Shown: piece after piece, positions 26,627-34,427 of the stretch
Layout: the number at the start of each line of letters is the position of its first letter
Numbering within the stretch: the first letter of the stretch is position 1
Source of the DNA: Clostridia bacterium
Lineage (GTDB): Bacteria; Bacillota; Clostridia; Oscillospirales; QAMX01
Reading direction: 5' to 3'
Length of the DNA: 40,545 nt
NCBI GenBank assembly: GCA_017532825.1
Contig: JAFXIT010000005.1
Coordinates: forward strand, 1-40,545
Made by a program: the position numbers and the translations under genes
Notes under the pieces: model-generated
Database searches by the model: none
Seen by the model: the letters and a program-made list of their open reading frames with translations, nothing else
What the model was told of the DNA's origin: nothing

Positions 26627-27042
26627 AGTTTCTTAGCAGACCACGGGCTCCCAGGCAAAGGGAGAAGGTCGCGGGCTTTGACCTTGATAAGCTGTCCGTT
26701 TTCGTCGTTGACGATGACCTTTACGTCGGGACAGTACTCATAGAGCATCTGTCTGCAGTTGCCGCAGGGAGGAATAACGCAATTAAGCGCCTTATCGTGA
26801 ACTGCAACGATCGTGTCAAATTCACGCTCTCCGCTTGATATTGCGATACCCACGGTGATATATTCGGCGCAGGAGCCGTGAATGCCGTCGCAGTTTACAC
26901 CCTTGTAGATGTTGCCGTTTCTGCAAAGAAGCGCACATCCTACTGTGTGGTTGTATATACCGTCATCGAAATTGTCTTTAAGGACACGCAATCCGATCTC
27001 TATGAGCTCACGGTCCTTCTCTGTAACGGGTAATCTTTCCAT
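26455..27042 (-). CDS. cdd: Cytidine deaminase, probably frameshifted near its 3' end
   Basis: Zinc-dependent deaminase of the tetrameric CDA type: the CAE motif (C58, E60) and PPCGNC (C93, C96) bind zinc and catalyse. The open frame gives 195 residues, about 55 more than usual, and the extra part overlaps tag in another frame. Family similarity ends at VKARDLLPLP (about 130). If one base were restored near 26650-26656, the protein would end PWEPVVC with a TAA at 26633-26635, 6 bases before the tag ATG, giving a normal 136 residues. The tail is therefore probably not native. AAGGTG precedes the ATG at 27042. Substrate could be cytidine or a related aminopyrimidine nucleoside. Confidence 0.85.
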   Translation of the reverse strand: MERLPVTEKDRELIEIGLRVLKDNFDDGIYNHTVGCALLCRNGNIYKGVNCDGIHGSCAEYITVGIAISSGEREFDTIVAVHDKALNCVIPPCGNCRQMLYEYCPDVKVIVNDENGQLIKVKARDLLPLPGSPWSAKKLCIKNTLCSGADGATNAMRHTFNTMTANGVCRALTIGISLRCWSLNPFRRDCHGSAF

Positions 27043-27086
27043 AGTAACACCTTGCTAAAAAATATTGACGTAAAGTACGGTATGGC

Positions 27087-29228
27087 CTATTTCAGCAGAA
27101 TGAATTTGCCTTCACCGGCGGATATTTTCACCGTTACTGAAACAGAAGTGTCGTTGACAGCCTTCTCAATGGGTTGGATGTCGCCGCTGCGGCAGTCTGC
27201 TATACAGACGGTTTCGTATAAACCGTAAAAGGAGACAGTTCCCACGAAATCATCGTCTGCCATGTTGGCAATGAAAACTATCTTCTCGTCGTTCTCGGTA
27301 ACCCTTACGTGAGAAAGTATCAAGGGATTGAAGCCTTCGATAAACACCTGGCGGCTTTTTGCGGGAAGATTTTTATCGAGGACCGCACCGAATGCGTCGA
27401 TCTCATCTGCGAGATAAACGTTTTCTCCGTTTTTGCACATCCGTCGGAGGTCCTCTGCGTAAATGCTTTCCTTGCCGGACTCACGGGATAACTGCGGGAG
27501 CTCCTTGCAGCAAAATACGGGAATACCGCACCTTGCCATTTCTATGATCTTCTCTGTCGCACCGTCTTCGAGTACCCTTGCACAGGGGAGCACGACAGCC
27601 TCGTACTCTCGGTCACGGTAGGTGAGCCTGCCGTCGGTAATGACTGCATTTATGAGGATATCTGCATCTACGTAGTCAAAGTCTATCTGGCGCTGGAGCA
27701 TACCCCAGGAGGTCTTTTCAAAGGAATTCTGTACAGACATCATCCTCTCGGAGAGATCGAGCGTCCTTGCGGTGGTATTGGGTTGGTAGGCATCCCACAT
27801 CGCCGCTTCTGGATAGACTATCGCGACCCTGCTGTCGCGTCTGCCCTGACGGAGCAGATAGCCTATACGGGCTGTATACTCGTTAAGTCTGCGCTTGTCT
27901 TCCTCCGAGAAACCGTTCCATGTATAGTAACTAGTAAAGTTGTTGATACCCATGGCGTGATGCCAGTTTACCGAGTGGTAGTAGTATTCGATGGGGGCGG
28001 CCTCACCACGTTCTCTGACGCAGTGGTCTGAAAACTCGGTAAATGACTCGCGTTCACCGTTGATGTCGGCAAAGGATGCCACAAAGCGCGCAATGGGTAT
28101 GCGGTTTTCACCGAGCAGGTTTTCGCCCATAAGGTGTCTGGGATCTGTTTCAAGCTGGTCGATACCCGGCCAGTCCATCCGCTTCATGCTGCGGAAGAAT
28201 GAACCGTAGTTGTAGATGTGGGTCTGGAGGCGCTCCTCGTCAAGCATGTGTCCCGAGGATTTGAGTCCGTTTTCATGGCACCAGTCCTGAATAGTACCGA
28301 AAAATCCGTCTGCAACCGAGTCTGCGATGTACTCCCAGAAGTCACAGCGGCGCTTTGTCTGGTCATTGCCGAGCCTGAGCACGACCGCCACGCAGGCAAG
28401 GTAGAACTCATAACCGTAACGCTCCTTGAATTCGCGGGGGTACTTTTCATGCCAAGGGAGGATGGGAAAAACGGCCGAGCGGATGTTCCATGAGATGAGC
28501 GAGGGTTCATCGGTAAAGGTAGCAAGAATGCTCTTGCCGAATTCATCTCCGAGTATATTTTTGTAGCGCTCGTGGGTGACTTCGATAAACGCCTTGGTCG
28601 CATCAACGTCGGAAAGACTTATGTAGTTTCTCGGTTCGCTGTAGCTCTCTGTTGCGTGTGTACCGTCAAAAAGACGGCGCTTGCTCATCATAAAGAGGTA
28701 GAATGAGCCTGCCGGTACCTGAACGTAGAGGACGTTGTTTTCGTTGAGATAGTGAGTCACGTCGATAGGATCGCCGCCGTTGGTAGGTATGAGAAGAGCC
28801 TTCCAAAGTTCATCGCCGGGCACGTCGGCACGGTAGGTGCTTGGCCCTGACACCACACGCCAATAATCGTAGCAGTAAAGCCCCTTGGCAATATATTTGG
28901 GGTATTTCTCGGTTATATATCCGCCTGCGGTGCCGGACGGATAGCCGTTTTCATCGTATATCCATGTGTGCATCCCACGCTCGCCAAAGCCGCGGAAACC
29001 GTTCTCGGTGCGCTTCCACATGTCCTCATCGTCGGGAAAGCCAACCCTTGAGCTGTCGGTGGGCGAGACCATATTGTAGGCTGTGTTGCCTACGACCCCG
29101 GCAAATCCGCAACGGTCGAAGTAGTCGTAGTCCGGCTTGCCGGCGATAGCTCCGTGAATGATGGGAAATATCGCATAGCGTCTGTCGGGATCTTTAAAGC
29201 TTTTTGCAAAATGTTCAAAATTTTTCAT
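27087..29228 (-). CDS. GH106-like glycoside hydrolase (putative alpha-L-rhamnosidase)
   Basis: The 713-residue protein resembles the large TIM-barrel glycosidases of the GH106/alpha-L-rhamnosidase group. It has MHTWIYDENGYPSGTAGG near the N-terminus, LATFTDEPSLISW, GHMLDEERLQTH, and a later Rossmann-like region with RVAIVYPEAAMWD and VVLPCARVLEDG. It is shorter than the 900-1100 residues of many GH106 members because the C-terminal beta domains are reduced. It lacks a signal peptide. GGAAGGGCG precedes the ATG. It is first of the glycosidases in this minus-strand run. The family call rests on motif memory, and the substrate is inferred from the neighbouring rhamnosidase and fucosidase genes. 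Confidence 0.7.
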   Translation of the reverse strand: MKNFEHFAKSFKDPDRRYAIFPIIHGAIAGKPDYDYFDRCGFAGVVGNTAYNMVSPTDSSRVGFPDDEDMWKRTENGFRGFGERGMHTWIYDENGYPSGTAGGYITEKYPKYIAKGLYCYDYWRVVSGPSTYRADVPGDELWKALLIPTNGGDPIDVTHYLNENNVLYVQVPAGSFYLFMMSKRRLFDGTHATESYSEPRNYISLSDVDATKAFIEVTHERYKNILGDEFGKSILATFTDEPSLISWNIRSAVFPILPWHEKYPREFKERYGYEFYLACVAVVLRLGNDQTKRRCDFWEYIADSVADGFFGTIQDWCHENGLKSSGHMLDEERLQTHIYNYGSFFRSMKRMDWPGIDQLETDPRHLMGENLLGENRIPIARFVASFADINGERESFTEFSDHCVRERGEAAPIEYYYHSVNWHHAMGINNFTSYYTWNGFSEEDKRRLNEYTARIGYLLRQGRRDSRVAIVYPEAAMWDAYQPNTTARTLDLSERMMSVQNSFEKTSWGMLQRQIDFDYVDADILINAVITDGRLTYRDREYEAVVLPCARVLEDGATEKIIEMARCGIPVFCCKELPQLSRESGKESIYAEDLRRMCKNGENVYLADEIDAFGAVLDKNLPAKSRQVFIEGFNPLILSHVRVTENDEKIVFIANMADDDFVGTVSFYGLYETVCIADCRSGDIQPIEKAVNDTSVSVTVKISAGEGKFILLK

Positions 29229-29288
29229 AAGATCGCCCTTCCTTTCGGAATTTACCCATTACAGCTGAAAAATGAAGGGAACGATGAC

Positions 29289-30629
29289 CTATTCCCGACC
29301 CAAAAGCACGACAGTTTCGACGTGCCGTGTTCTCGGAAAGAGGTCAAAGGCCTTGAGTTTTTGCAGGGCGTAACCCGAATCCGACAAAAGCGCAAGGTCA
29401 CGGGCAAGCGTTGCGGGGTCGCAGGAGACATAGATAATATTCCTGCAGCCAAGCTCGGGAATATACTTTATCAGCTCCGGTCCAAGACCCTTTCGGGGTG
29501 GGTCTACAACGAGTATATCGGGATGAATACCTGCGTCGGTCAGTACCGAGCGGGCATTTTCGGCGTCCGAACAGAAAAACGATGCGTTTTTAATGCCGTT
29601 GAGAAGGGCGTTTTCCTTTGCGTTTTCAATGGCGGCGGGAACGATCTCAATACCTGCGACCGCCCTAAAGCGGCTTGCAAGACAGAGGGTTATACTGCCG
29701 ACACCGCAGAAAAGGTCCAAAGCTACGTCGTTTTCGCTTGAACACTCATCGGCGTACTCAAGCACCTGAGAATAAAGTCTTTCGCAGGCGGAGTGGTTTA
29801 CCTGATAAAAAGACAGAGGGGAAAGTCTCAACCTTACTCCGCAGAGCTCGTCCTCAAGATAGGGAGTACCGTAAAGGGTGATGCAGCGCTCTCCGAGGAG
29901 CTTGTTTCCGTTCGACGGATTGACGTTTAGAAGTATAGATACTGCCTTGGGAAGTCTTTGGCGTATAAAGCTTACAAATTCGTCCGACGGAAAGCCGGAT
30001 GCCGAGCGTACAACGGGCATGACCATCAAACGTCCGTCGGTTGCGGCACGGGAAAATACCGAGCGTATTATTCCTTTGCCGCTGACCTCATCGTAGGCAG
30101 GGATACCGTGAGCTTTGGCAAACTCAAAGACTGCCAAAGCCGCCTCGTATCCGCCCTCGGCGCAGGACAGACAGCCGTCGCTTCGGACGATTTTGTGGCT
30201 TCCCTCACGGTAAAATCCAAAGCCGCTGTCGGAGACGGGGAAGACGGCCTTGTTTCGTGAGCGGTTTATAACGGGAGAGGGTACGAGCTCAAACTCGGGC
30301 GGCGTTATCCGACCTATCCTGGTTATGGCAGTTTCAACCGTATCCTTTTTGAAGCGGCATTCCGCATCGTATGAAATGTGGCGGAAGTCACATCCGCCGC
30401 AGGCGGGGAATGCAGGGCAATCGGAAGAAATACGGTCGGATGAAGGATGGATAAGCCGCTCTATTTTTGCAAATGCGGTATTTTTCAGCACCTTCAGTAT
30501 CCGTATTTCACACTCGTCGCCGACTGCGCCGCCGTTTACAAAGACGACCATGCCGTCAACACGGGCAACGCCGCGTGCAGCATGGTCATAGCCTGTTATA
30601 TTAACTTTAAAAATATCGTTTTTCTTCAT
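29289..30629 (-). CDS. rlmD: 23S rRNA (uracil-5-)-methyltransferase, RumA/RlmD type
   Basis: This enzyme methylates a uridine in 23S rRNA using SAM. The 446-residue protein has an N-terminal TRAM domain (FKVNITGYDHAARGVARVDG), an iron-sulfur cluster site (CPAFPACGGCDFRH), SAM motif DLFCGVGSITLCLA, IVVDPPRKGLG, and the catalytic CysVSCDP region (IYVSCDPATLARDL). Firmicute paralogues include RlmCD, so the modified position is uncertain. The ATG lies 1 base before the stop of the upstream lipoprotein gene, so they are cotranscribed. Confidence 0.93.
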   Translation of the reverse strand: MKKNDIFKVNITGYDHAARGVARVDGMVVFVNGGAVGDECEIRILKVLKNTAFAKIERLIHPSSDRISSDCPAFPACGGCDFRHISYDAECRFKKDTVETAITRIGRITPPEFELVPSPVINRSRNKAVFPVSDSGFGFYREGSHKIVRSDGCLSCAEGGYEAALAVFEFAKAHGIPAYDEVSGKGIIRSVFSRAATDGRLMVMPVVRSASGFPSDEFVSFIRQRLPKAVSILLNVNPSNGNKLLGERCITLYGTPYLEDELCGVRLRLSPLSFYQVNHSACERLYSQVLEYADECSSENDVALDLFCGVGSITLCLASRFRAVAGIEIVPAAIENAKENALLNGIKNASFFCSDAENARSVLTDAGIHPDILVVDPPRKGLGPELIKYIPELGCRNIIYVSCDPATLARDLALLSDSGYALQKLKAFDLFPRTRHVETVVLLGRE

Positions 30630-30630
30630 A

Positions 30631-31611
30631 TCAGTAAAGCGGATTGACGTCCAGAATGGAGCCTATGTCATCGTAGGATATGGTAAAGGTAATAATACCC
30701 TCGCTGTAGGTAGCGATCTCATAGGGGTTATACAGCACCGAAAGACCTTCCTCGCTGAAGTACCAACGGTCAAGCGGGATGGACAGAGGACTGTATGCTT
30801 CGTTTGTGATGTAGAGGGAGTACTGTTCAATAAAATCCTTATACTGGGAGTAATATTTTTCCGAATCAATGTCTATTTCGGCATAAATACGGTCATATAT
30901 TTCGGAGAGATATTTCGATGCCGTGACGTTAAATACCGCTGCCGGGGTAAAGAGACTGCCGTCGGAGAGGTCGAAATTAAGGGCAAAGCTGTAGGAATAA
31001 TCGTGAATACCTCCGTCAAAGACCGAAGCGGTTATTACAACGGAAAGTGTCGTGTGGGAATTGGCCTTGATAACGTAATCGACGTTGAGGGTATGCGGAA
31101 GGGTACTGGCTCCGCTTCCGTGGGCATCCATGGCCGTGTTGTAAAGGGCGGAATCGGCAAGTGCGGTGTAGCCGCTTAGCAGGTCGGAAAATGTCTTGTT
31201 TATGTTGTCTATTATAGGGCTGGAGGTCGGATTATCGAAATAGGGAAGGTTTATCGTGCAGGCAAGGACGACAGATGCACCTGCAGTTTTGCTGTATATG
31301 TGCGCCTCGGGGGCGGTGTCTTTCAACGGGAATATATCGGCGGTGGAAACAAAGGGCGGCTGTGTTGCCGACGTGGACGAGGTTTCCGACTGTGAACTGC
31401 TTGTCGCAGTCGTGTTGATAACAGCGGATGTGGTTTCGGCGGTAGTGGAGGTCGTCTGTGCGGTCGTTTGTGCCGTGGCGGTCGTCTGAACAGCCGTTGA
31501 TTCCTCGGGCTTGCCGCCTTTTCCGCAGGCTGAGAGCGATATTATCAGCAGAGATATGATAAATATATATTTGAAACGAATTTTTGAGCAGGGACGGGAG
31601 GAATGTAACAT
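30631..31611 (-). CDS. DUF3298/RsiV-like domain lipoprotein
   Basis: The 326-residue protein has a lipoprotein signal peptide (hydrophobic residues 13-27, lipobox LSAC with Cys29). A low-complexity Thr/Ser-rich linker (about 38-85) follows, then an extracellular alpha/beta domain. The domain resembles the DUF4163 + DUF3298 pair of RsiV: LACTINLPYFDN..., VITASVFDGGIHDYSYSFALNFDLSDGSLFTPAAVF, and WYFSEEGLSVLYNPYEIATYSEGIITFTISY. It should sit on the outer face of the membrane; lysozyme binding as in RsiV is unproven. There is no cytoplasmic anti-sigma region and no sigma factor gene nearby. AAAGGTGAT precedes the ATG at 31611 and a consensus promoter drives it. Confidence 0.8.
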   Translation of the reverse strand: MLHSSRPCSKIRFKYIFIISLLIISLSACGKGGKPEESTAVQTTATAQTTAQTTSTTAETTSAVINTTATSSSQSETSSTSATQPPFVSTADIFPLKDTAPEAHIYSKTAGASVVLACTINLPYFDNPTSSPIIDNINKTFSDLLSGYTALADSALYNTAMDAHGSGASTLPHTLNVDYVIKANSHTTLSVVITASVFDGGIHDYSYSFALNFDLSDGSLFTPAAVFNVTASKYLSEIYDRIYAEIDIDSEKYYSQYKDFIEQYSLYITNEAYSPLSIPLDRWYFSEEGLSVLYNPYEIATYSEGIITFTISYDDIGSILDVNPLY

Positions 31612-31644
31612 AGATGATCACCTTTCACGTTACGCAGTAGAAAC

Positions 31645-31673
31645 ATTATAGCAAAAACCGAAAAGAAATTCAA
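31645..31673 (-). promoter_or_regulatory. Promoter of the lipoprotein-rlmD run
   Basis: On the minus strand TTGAAT (31673-31668) and TATAAT (31650-31645) are 17 bases apart, with TGC extending the -10. It diverges from the promoter of the lipid kinase gene, whose -35 begins 27 bases away. Confidence 0.78.
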
Positions 31674-31699
31674 TTATAAATTTGTGCTAAATAAAAATA

Positions 31700-31728
31700 T
31701 TGTAATAATGTGCGGATAGTGGTATAAT
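31700..31728 (+). promoter_or_regulatory. Promoter of the diacylglycerol kinase family gene
   Basis: TTGTAA (31700-31705) and TATAAT (31723-31728) with a 17-base spacer and extended TGG, 38 bases before the ATG at 31767. Confidence 0.75.
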
Positions 31729-31766
31729 AAAATGCGTTATATACTGAATGCTCGGAGATGTAGTAG

Positions 31767-32675
31767 ATGGCAAAAAAACTGCTTTTTATAGTTAATCCGT
31801 ATTCTGGCAAGGGACGTCTGTCCTCCAAGATACTGGGGATAGTGGATATGTTTACAAAAAACGGCTATGACGTTACCCTCTATCCCACCCAAAAACGGGG
31901 AGATGCTACCGAGGTAGCCGTTCGTCTTGCCGAAGGTTTCGACCGTGTGGTATGTGCCGGCGGAGACGGGACACTCAATGAGGTCGTCAACGGATATATG
32001 AACAAAGGCGTACCGATGCCGCCGTTGGGTTATATTCCCTGCGGAACCACCAACGATTTCTCCAAAACGCTCAAGATACCCCGTGATGCGGAAGCTGCGG
32101 CCGAGATCGCCGTTACGGGTGAGCCGTTTCCCTGCGACGTGGGACGCTTCAACGATTCGCATTTTATCTACAGTGCGGTGTTCGGAGCCTTCAGTGACGT
32201 GCCCTACATAACGCCCCAAAGCACTAAAAGCCTTCTTGGGCATGCTGCCTACGTTTTAAAGGGGATAGAACGTCTTTCCAGCCTTAAGCGCTATACCCTT
32301 GAGATAGAGCGTGAAGGTGAAACGATAAGCGGAGATTTTATCCTTGGCATGGTTACGAATTCCGAGTCGGTCGCAGGCTTTAAAAAGCTTGCAGGGCTGG
32401 ACGTTTCTCTCGACGACGGCCTTTTTGAGGTGCTTTTAATAAAAATGCCAAACTCCCTGCAGGATCTTTACGGTATAGCAAATGCGCTTCTGGCACATAA
32501 GATGGATTCCTCGGGTATATATTCCTTCCGTGCCGCATCCCTTAAAATACGCTCCGAGGAGCCGCTTTCATGGACGCTTGACGGAGAATTCGGCGGTGAA
32601 CACCGTCAAATGCAGATAGATACCGTTCCGGGAGCTGTAAGGTACGTGGTAAAGGATCACCTGGAAGGCAGATAA
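31767..32675 (+). CDS. Diacylglycerol kinase family lipid kinase (YegS/BmrU/DgkB type)
   Basis: The 302-residue protein phosphorylates a lipid such as diacylglycerol. It has the N-terminal IVNPYSGKGR motif, the catalytic GGDGTLNEVVNGY loop, GYIPCGTTNDFSKTL, and the C-terminal beta-sandwich ending DGEFGGEHRQMQI. Typical length for the DAGK_cat family. The bacterial version recycles diacylglycerol from lipoteichoic acid synthesis, or acts on other lipids; the exact substrate is not visible. Its last 19 bases overlap, tail to tail, the substrate-binding protein gene. Confidence 0.93.
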   Translation: MAKKLLFIVNPYSGKGRLSSKILGIVDMFTKNGYDVTLYPTQKRGDATEVAVRLAEGFDRVVCAGGDGTLNEVVNGYMNKGVPMPPLGYIPCGTTNDFSKTLKIPRDAEAAAEIAVTGEPFPCDVGRFNDSHFIYSAVFGAFSDVPYITPQSTKSLLGHAAYVLKGIERLSSLKRYTLEIEREGETISGDFILGMVTNSESVAGFKKLAGLDVSLDDGLFEVLLIKMPNSLQDLYGIANALLAHKMDSSGIYSFRAASLKIRSEEPLSWTLDGEFGGEHRQMQIDTVPGAVRYVVKDHLEGR

Positions 32676-33457
32676 ACTATATACTGATTGCAGGTGTAAT
32701 AGGGGTCTGTAAAGCCTATTGATGCATCGTGACTGTCGGGCTTGCTGAACGCTGATATTACGATATCGACAGTTCCTGCGGCCAATGACGGCAACAGGCC
32801 GTCTCGGTCCAGGTTGATTATTTCGAGGGTATATCCGCCCTTGCGTGCGATATATTTTGCTATCTCGATATCCATTCCGCAGACTCTTCCGCTGTTGTCT
32901 ACGTATTCAAACGGGGGGAAGTCGGCGCTTGTGCCGAGGACTACGGTACCGTTTTTGCCCGTTACGTCGTCTGTGACGCCGTTCTCCTGCATATCAGCGG
33001 GAAGCCCTACAAACCTATCGGCTATCTCATCGAGAGTTCCCTTGTTTTTAAGCTCGGTTAGGGCCACGAGGACAAGTCCGTACAGATCGGTGTCCTGCGT
33101 TCTGAGCGCAACGACGAAGTCGGACGTTCCGAAAACGGGTGATGCCGTGTAGGCGAGATCCATATTGGAAAGAGTGATGCTCTTTGCAAGACGGTAATCC
33201 GTCATAATATAGTCGATATCTCCGTTTGTAAGGGCGGATACCATTTCCTCCTGGGTGTTAAAGACGAACACCGCAGAGCCGTTGATGTCGGATGCATATA
33301 CCGTTGCGGCGCTGCCGGAAAGCACTCCGATGCGCCCCTGCGACAGATCGTCCGGGGTTATTTTCGTGGCTTTCTGGGTGTCTGAGGAACAACCGCTCAA
33401 AAGAAGAAATACCGATATTATGAGTATTACGGTGAGGCTGACAGCACTTTTTTTCAT
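32657..33457 (-). CDS. Substrate-binding lipoprotein with circularly permuted SBP_bac_3 fold
   Basis: The 266-residue protein has a lipoprotein signal (LSGC, Cys23). The order of its parts is reversed from the usual family 3 solute-binding protein. Residues 38-150 match the second lobe and C-terminal helix (LSQGRIGVLSGSAATVY, ALTNGDIDYIMTDYRLAKS, LTELKNKGTLDEIADRFVG). A linker (151-168) follows, and residues 169-264 match the first lobe (VLGTSADFPPFEYVDNSGR, GMDIEIAKYIA, GLLPSLAAGTVDIVISAFSK, FTDPYYTCNQYIV) and stop at the hinge. The usual carboxylate-binding Arg after the PE/D motif appears to be missing (PDSHD). No permease or ATPase gene is adjacent. AAGGATG precedes the ATG. It may be a sensor or orphan binding protein. 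Confidence 0.82.
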   Translation of the reverse strand: MKKSAVSLTVILIISVFLLLSGCSSDTQKATKITPDDLSQGRIGVLSGSAATVYASDINGSAVFVFNTQEEMVSALTNGDIDYIMTDYRLAKSITLSNMDLAYTASPVFGTSDFVVALRTQDTDLYGLVLVALTELKNKGTLDEIADRFVGLPADMQENGVTDDVTGKNGTVVLGTSADFPPFEYVDNSGRVCGMDIEIAKYIARKGGYTLEIINLDRDGLLPSLAAGTVDIVISAFSKPDSHDASIGFTDPYYTCNQYIVYLPSR

Positions 33458-33487
33458 TTAAAACCATCCTTTGTTCGTGACGTCTAT

Positions 33488-33516
33488 ATCATATAATAAA
33501 ACGCTGAAAAATGCAA
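33488..33516 (-). promoter_or_regulatory. Promoter of the permuted binding protein
   Basis: On the minus strand TTGCAT (33516-33511) and TATGAT (33493-33488) are separated by 17 bases, about 31 bases from the ATG. Divergent to the epimerase promoter, with 12 bases between the two -35 boxes. Confidence 0.68.
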
Positions 33517-33528
33517 ATGTTTTTTGGA

Positions 33529-33557
33529 TTGACATTGTTTTGGCGCTGTGGTAAAAT
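33529..33557 (+). promoter_or_regulatory. Promoter of the epimerase-AraC-sulfatase run
   Basis: TTGACA (33529-33534) and TAAAAT (33552-33557) with a 17-base spacer and extended TGG, 33 bases before the ATG at 33591. The close divergent arrangement could allow shared control by the AraC regulator encoded downstream, but no clear operator repeat was found. Confidence 0.75.
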
Positions 33558-33590
33558 GCTTGACAAAGATACGCGGGGGGAGAGGGAAGT

Positions 33591-34427
33591 ATGAAGATCG
33601 GAGTTGTTTCCAGGAGTTTTTCAGCCGAGAAGACAAGCGCAGAGATCGCTGCCGAAATGGCCCTTAAGGGCTTTGACAGCACCGAGGTGTGCTTTAACTC
33701 CCTTGGAGCAAAATTCTGGTGCTACAACGGAAGAACGGATCTTTCCGGTCTTACCGACGAGCTTGCGGCATCCGTCATTTCCGACTACCGTAGGGCCGGA
33801 ATAGATACGGTATCCCTGGGAGTCTTTTCAAACCTGATGGAGCCCGATGCGAATGAGCTCGAGGCTGTGTTTGCTCGTTATGAAAGGTTTATGCGTATTG
33901 CTGCCGACAACGGCGTGCCTGCAGTATCTACGGAGACCGGTTTTGTTCCCGGTAAGCGCGGAATAAATACGGATACCTATCAATCCGATCACGACTATTT
34001 TCTCAAAAACATGAGGCGCCTTTGCAACATGGCCGAGGGCTATGGGGTAAAGATCGCCTATGAGCCCTGTGTCCTGGACGTTTTGCCGAGTGCAAAGCGA
34101 GTACGGGATTTTATAAACGAGGTGGGCTCGGACAGTCTCGGAATACTCCTCGACCCCGCAAACCTCATAGCAAACTCCGACGAAGAGGATATGTTTAAAT
34201 ACCTTGCACCCTACGTTGTTTACTTTCACGGTAAGGACAGAAAGGTAAATGACACCTACGGGCGTCTGGTCGGGGACGGAGATATTGACTGGGTGAAGTT
34301 TTTGAGCCTCTACCACCGTCATTGCGAGGGAAAGCCGTTTATACTTGAATACGTAAACGATGATAACTGCGCTGAAATAAGACAGCGTGTTCTTGACTAT
34401 GACAGGAAGGCAACGGGAAATGCTTGA
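33591..34427 (+). CDS. Sugar phosphate isomerase/epimerase family protein
   Basis: The 278-residue protein is a xylose-isomerase-like TIM barrel (AP_endonuc_2 family). Visible core elements are MKIGVVSRSF at strand 1, GVPAVSTETGF, YGVKIAYEPCVLDVLPS (metal Glu), LGILLDPANLIAN (metal Asp), VVYFHGKDRK (metal His), and ILEYVND (last Glu). Substrates in this family range from keto-sugars to inositols. GAGAGGGAAG precedes the ATG. It overlaps the AraC gene by 8 bases, consistent with joint control. Confidence 0.88.
   Translation: MKIGVVSRSFSAEKTSAEIAAEMALKGFDSTEVCFNSLGAKFWCYNGRTDLSGLTDELAASVISDYRRAGIDTVSLGVFSNLMEPDANELEAVFARYERFMRIAADNGVPAVSTETGFVPGKRGINTDTYQSDHDYFLKNMRRLCNMAEGYGVKIAYEPCVLDVLPSAKRVRDFINEVGSDSLGILLDPANLIANSDEEDMFKYLAPYVVYFHGKDRKVNDTYGRLVGDGDIDWVKFLSLYHRHCEGKPFILEYVNDDNCAEIRQRVLDYDRKATGNA

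Noticed and set aside
33560-33566. Second TTGACA just before the epimerase ATG
   Set aside because: It lies about 25 bases before the start codon, so any -10 would fall inside or after the ribosome-binding site; the promoter at 33529-33557 fits better.
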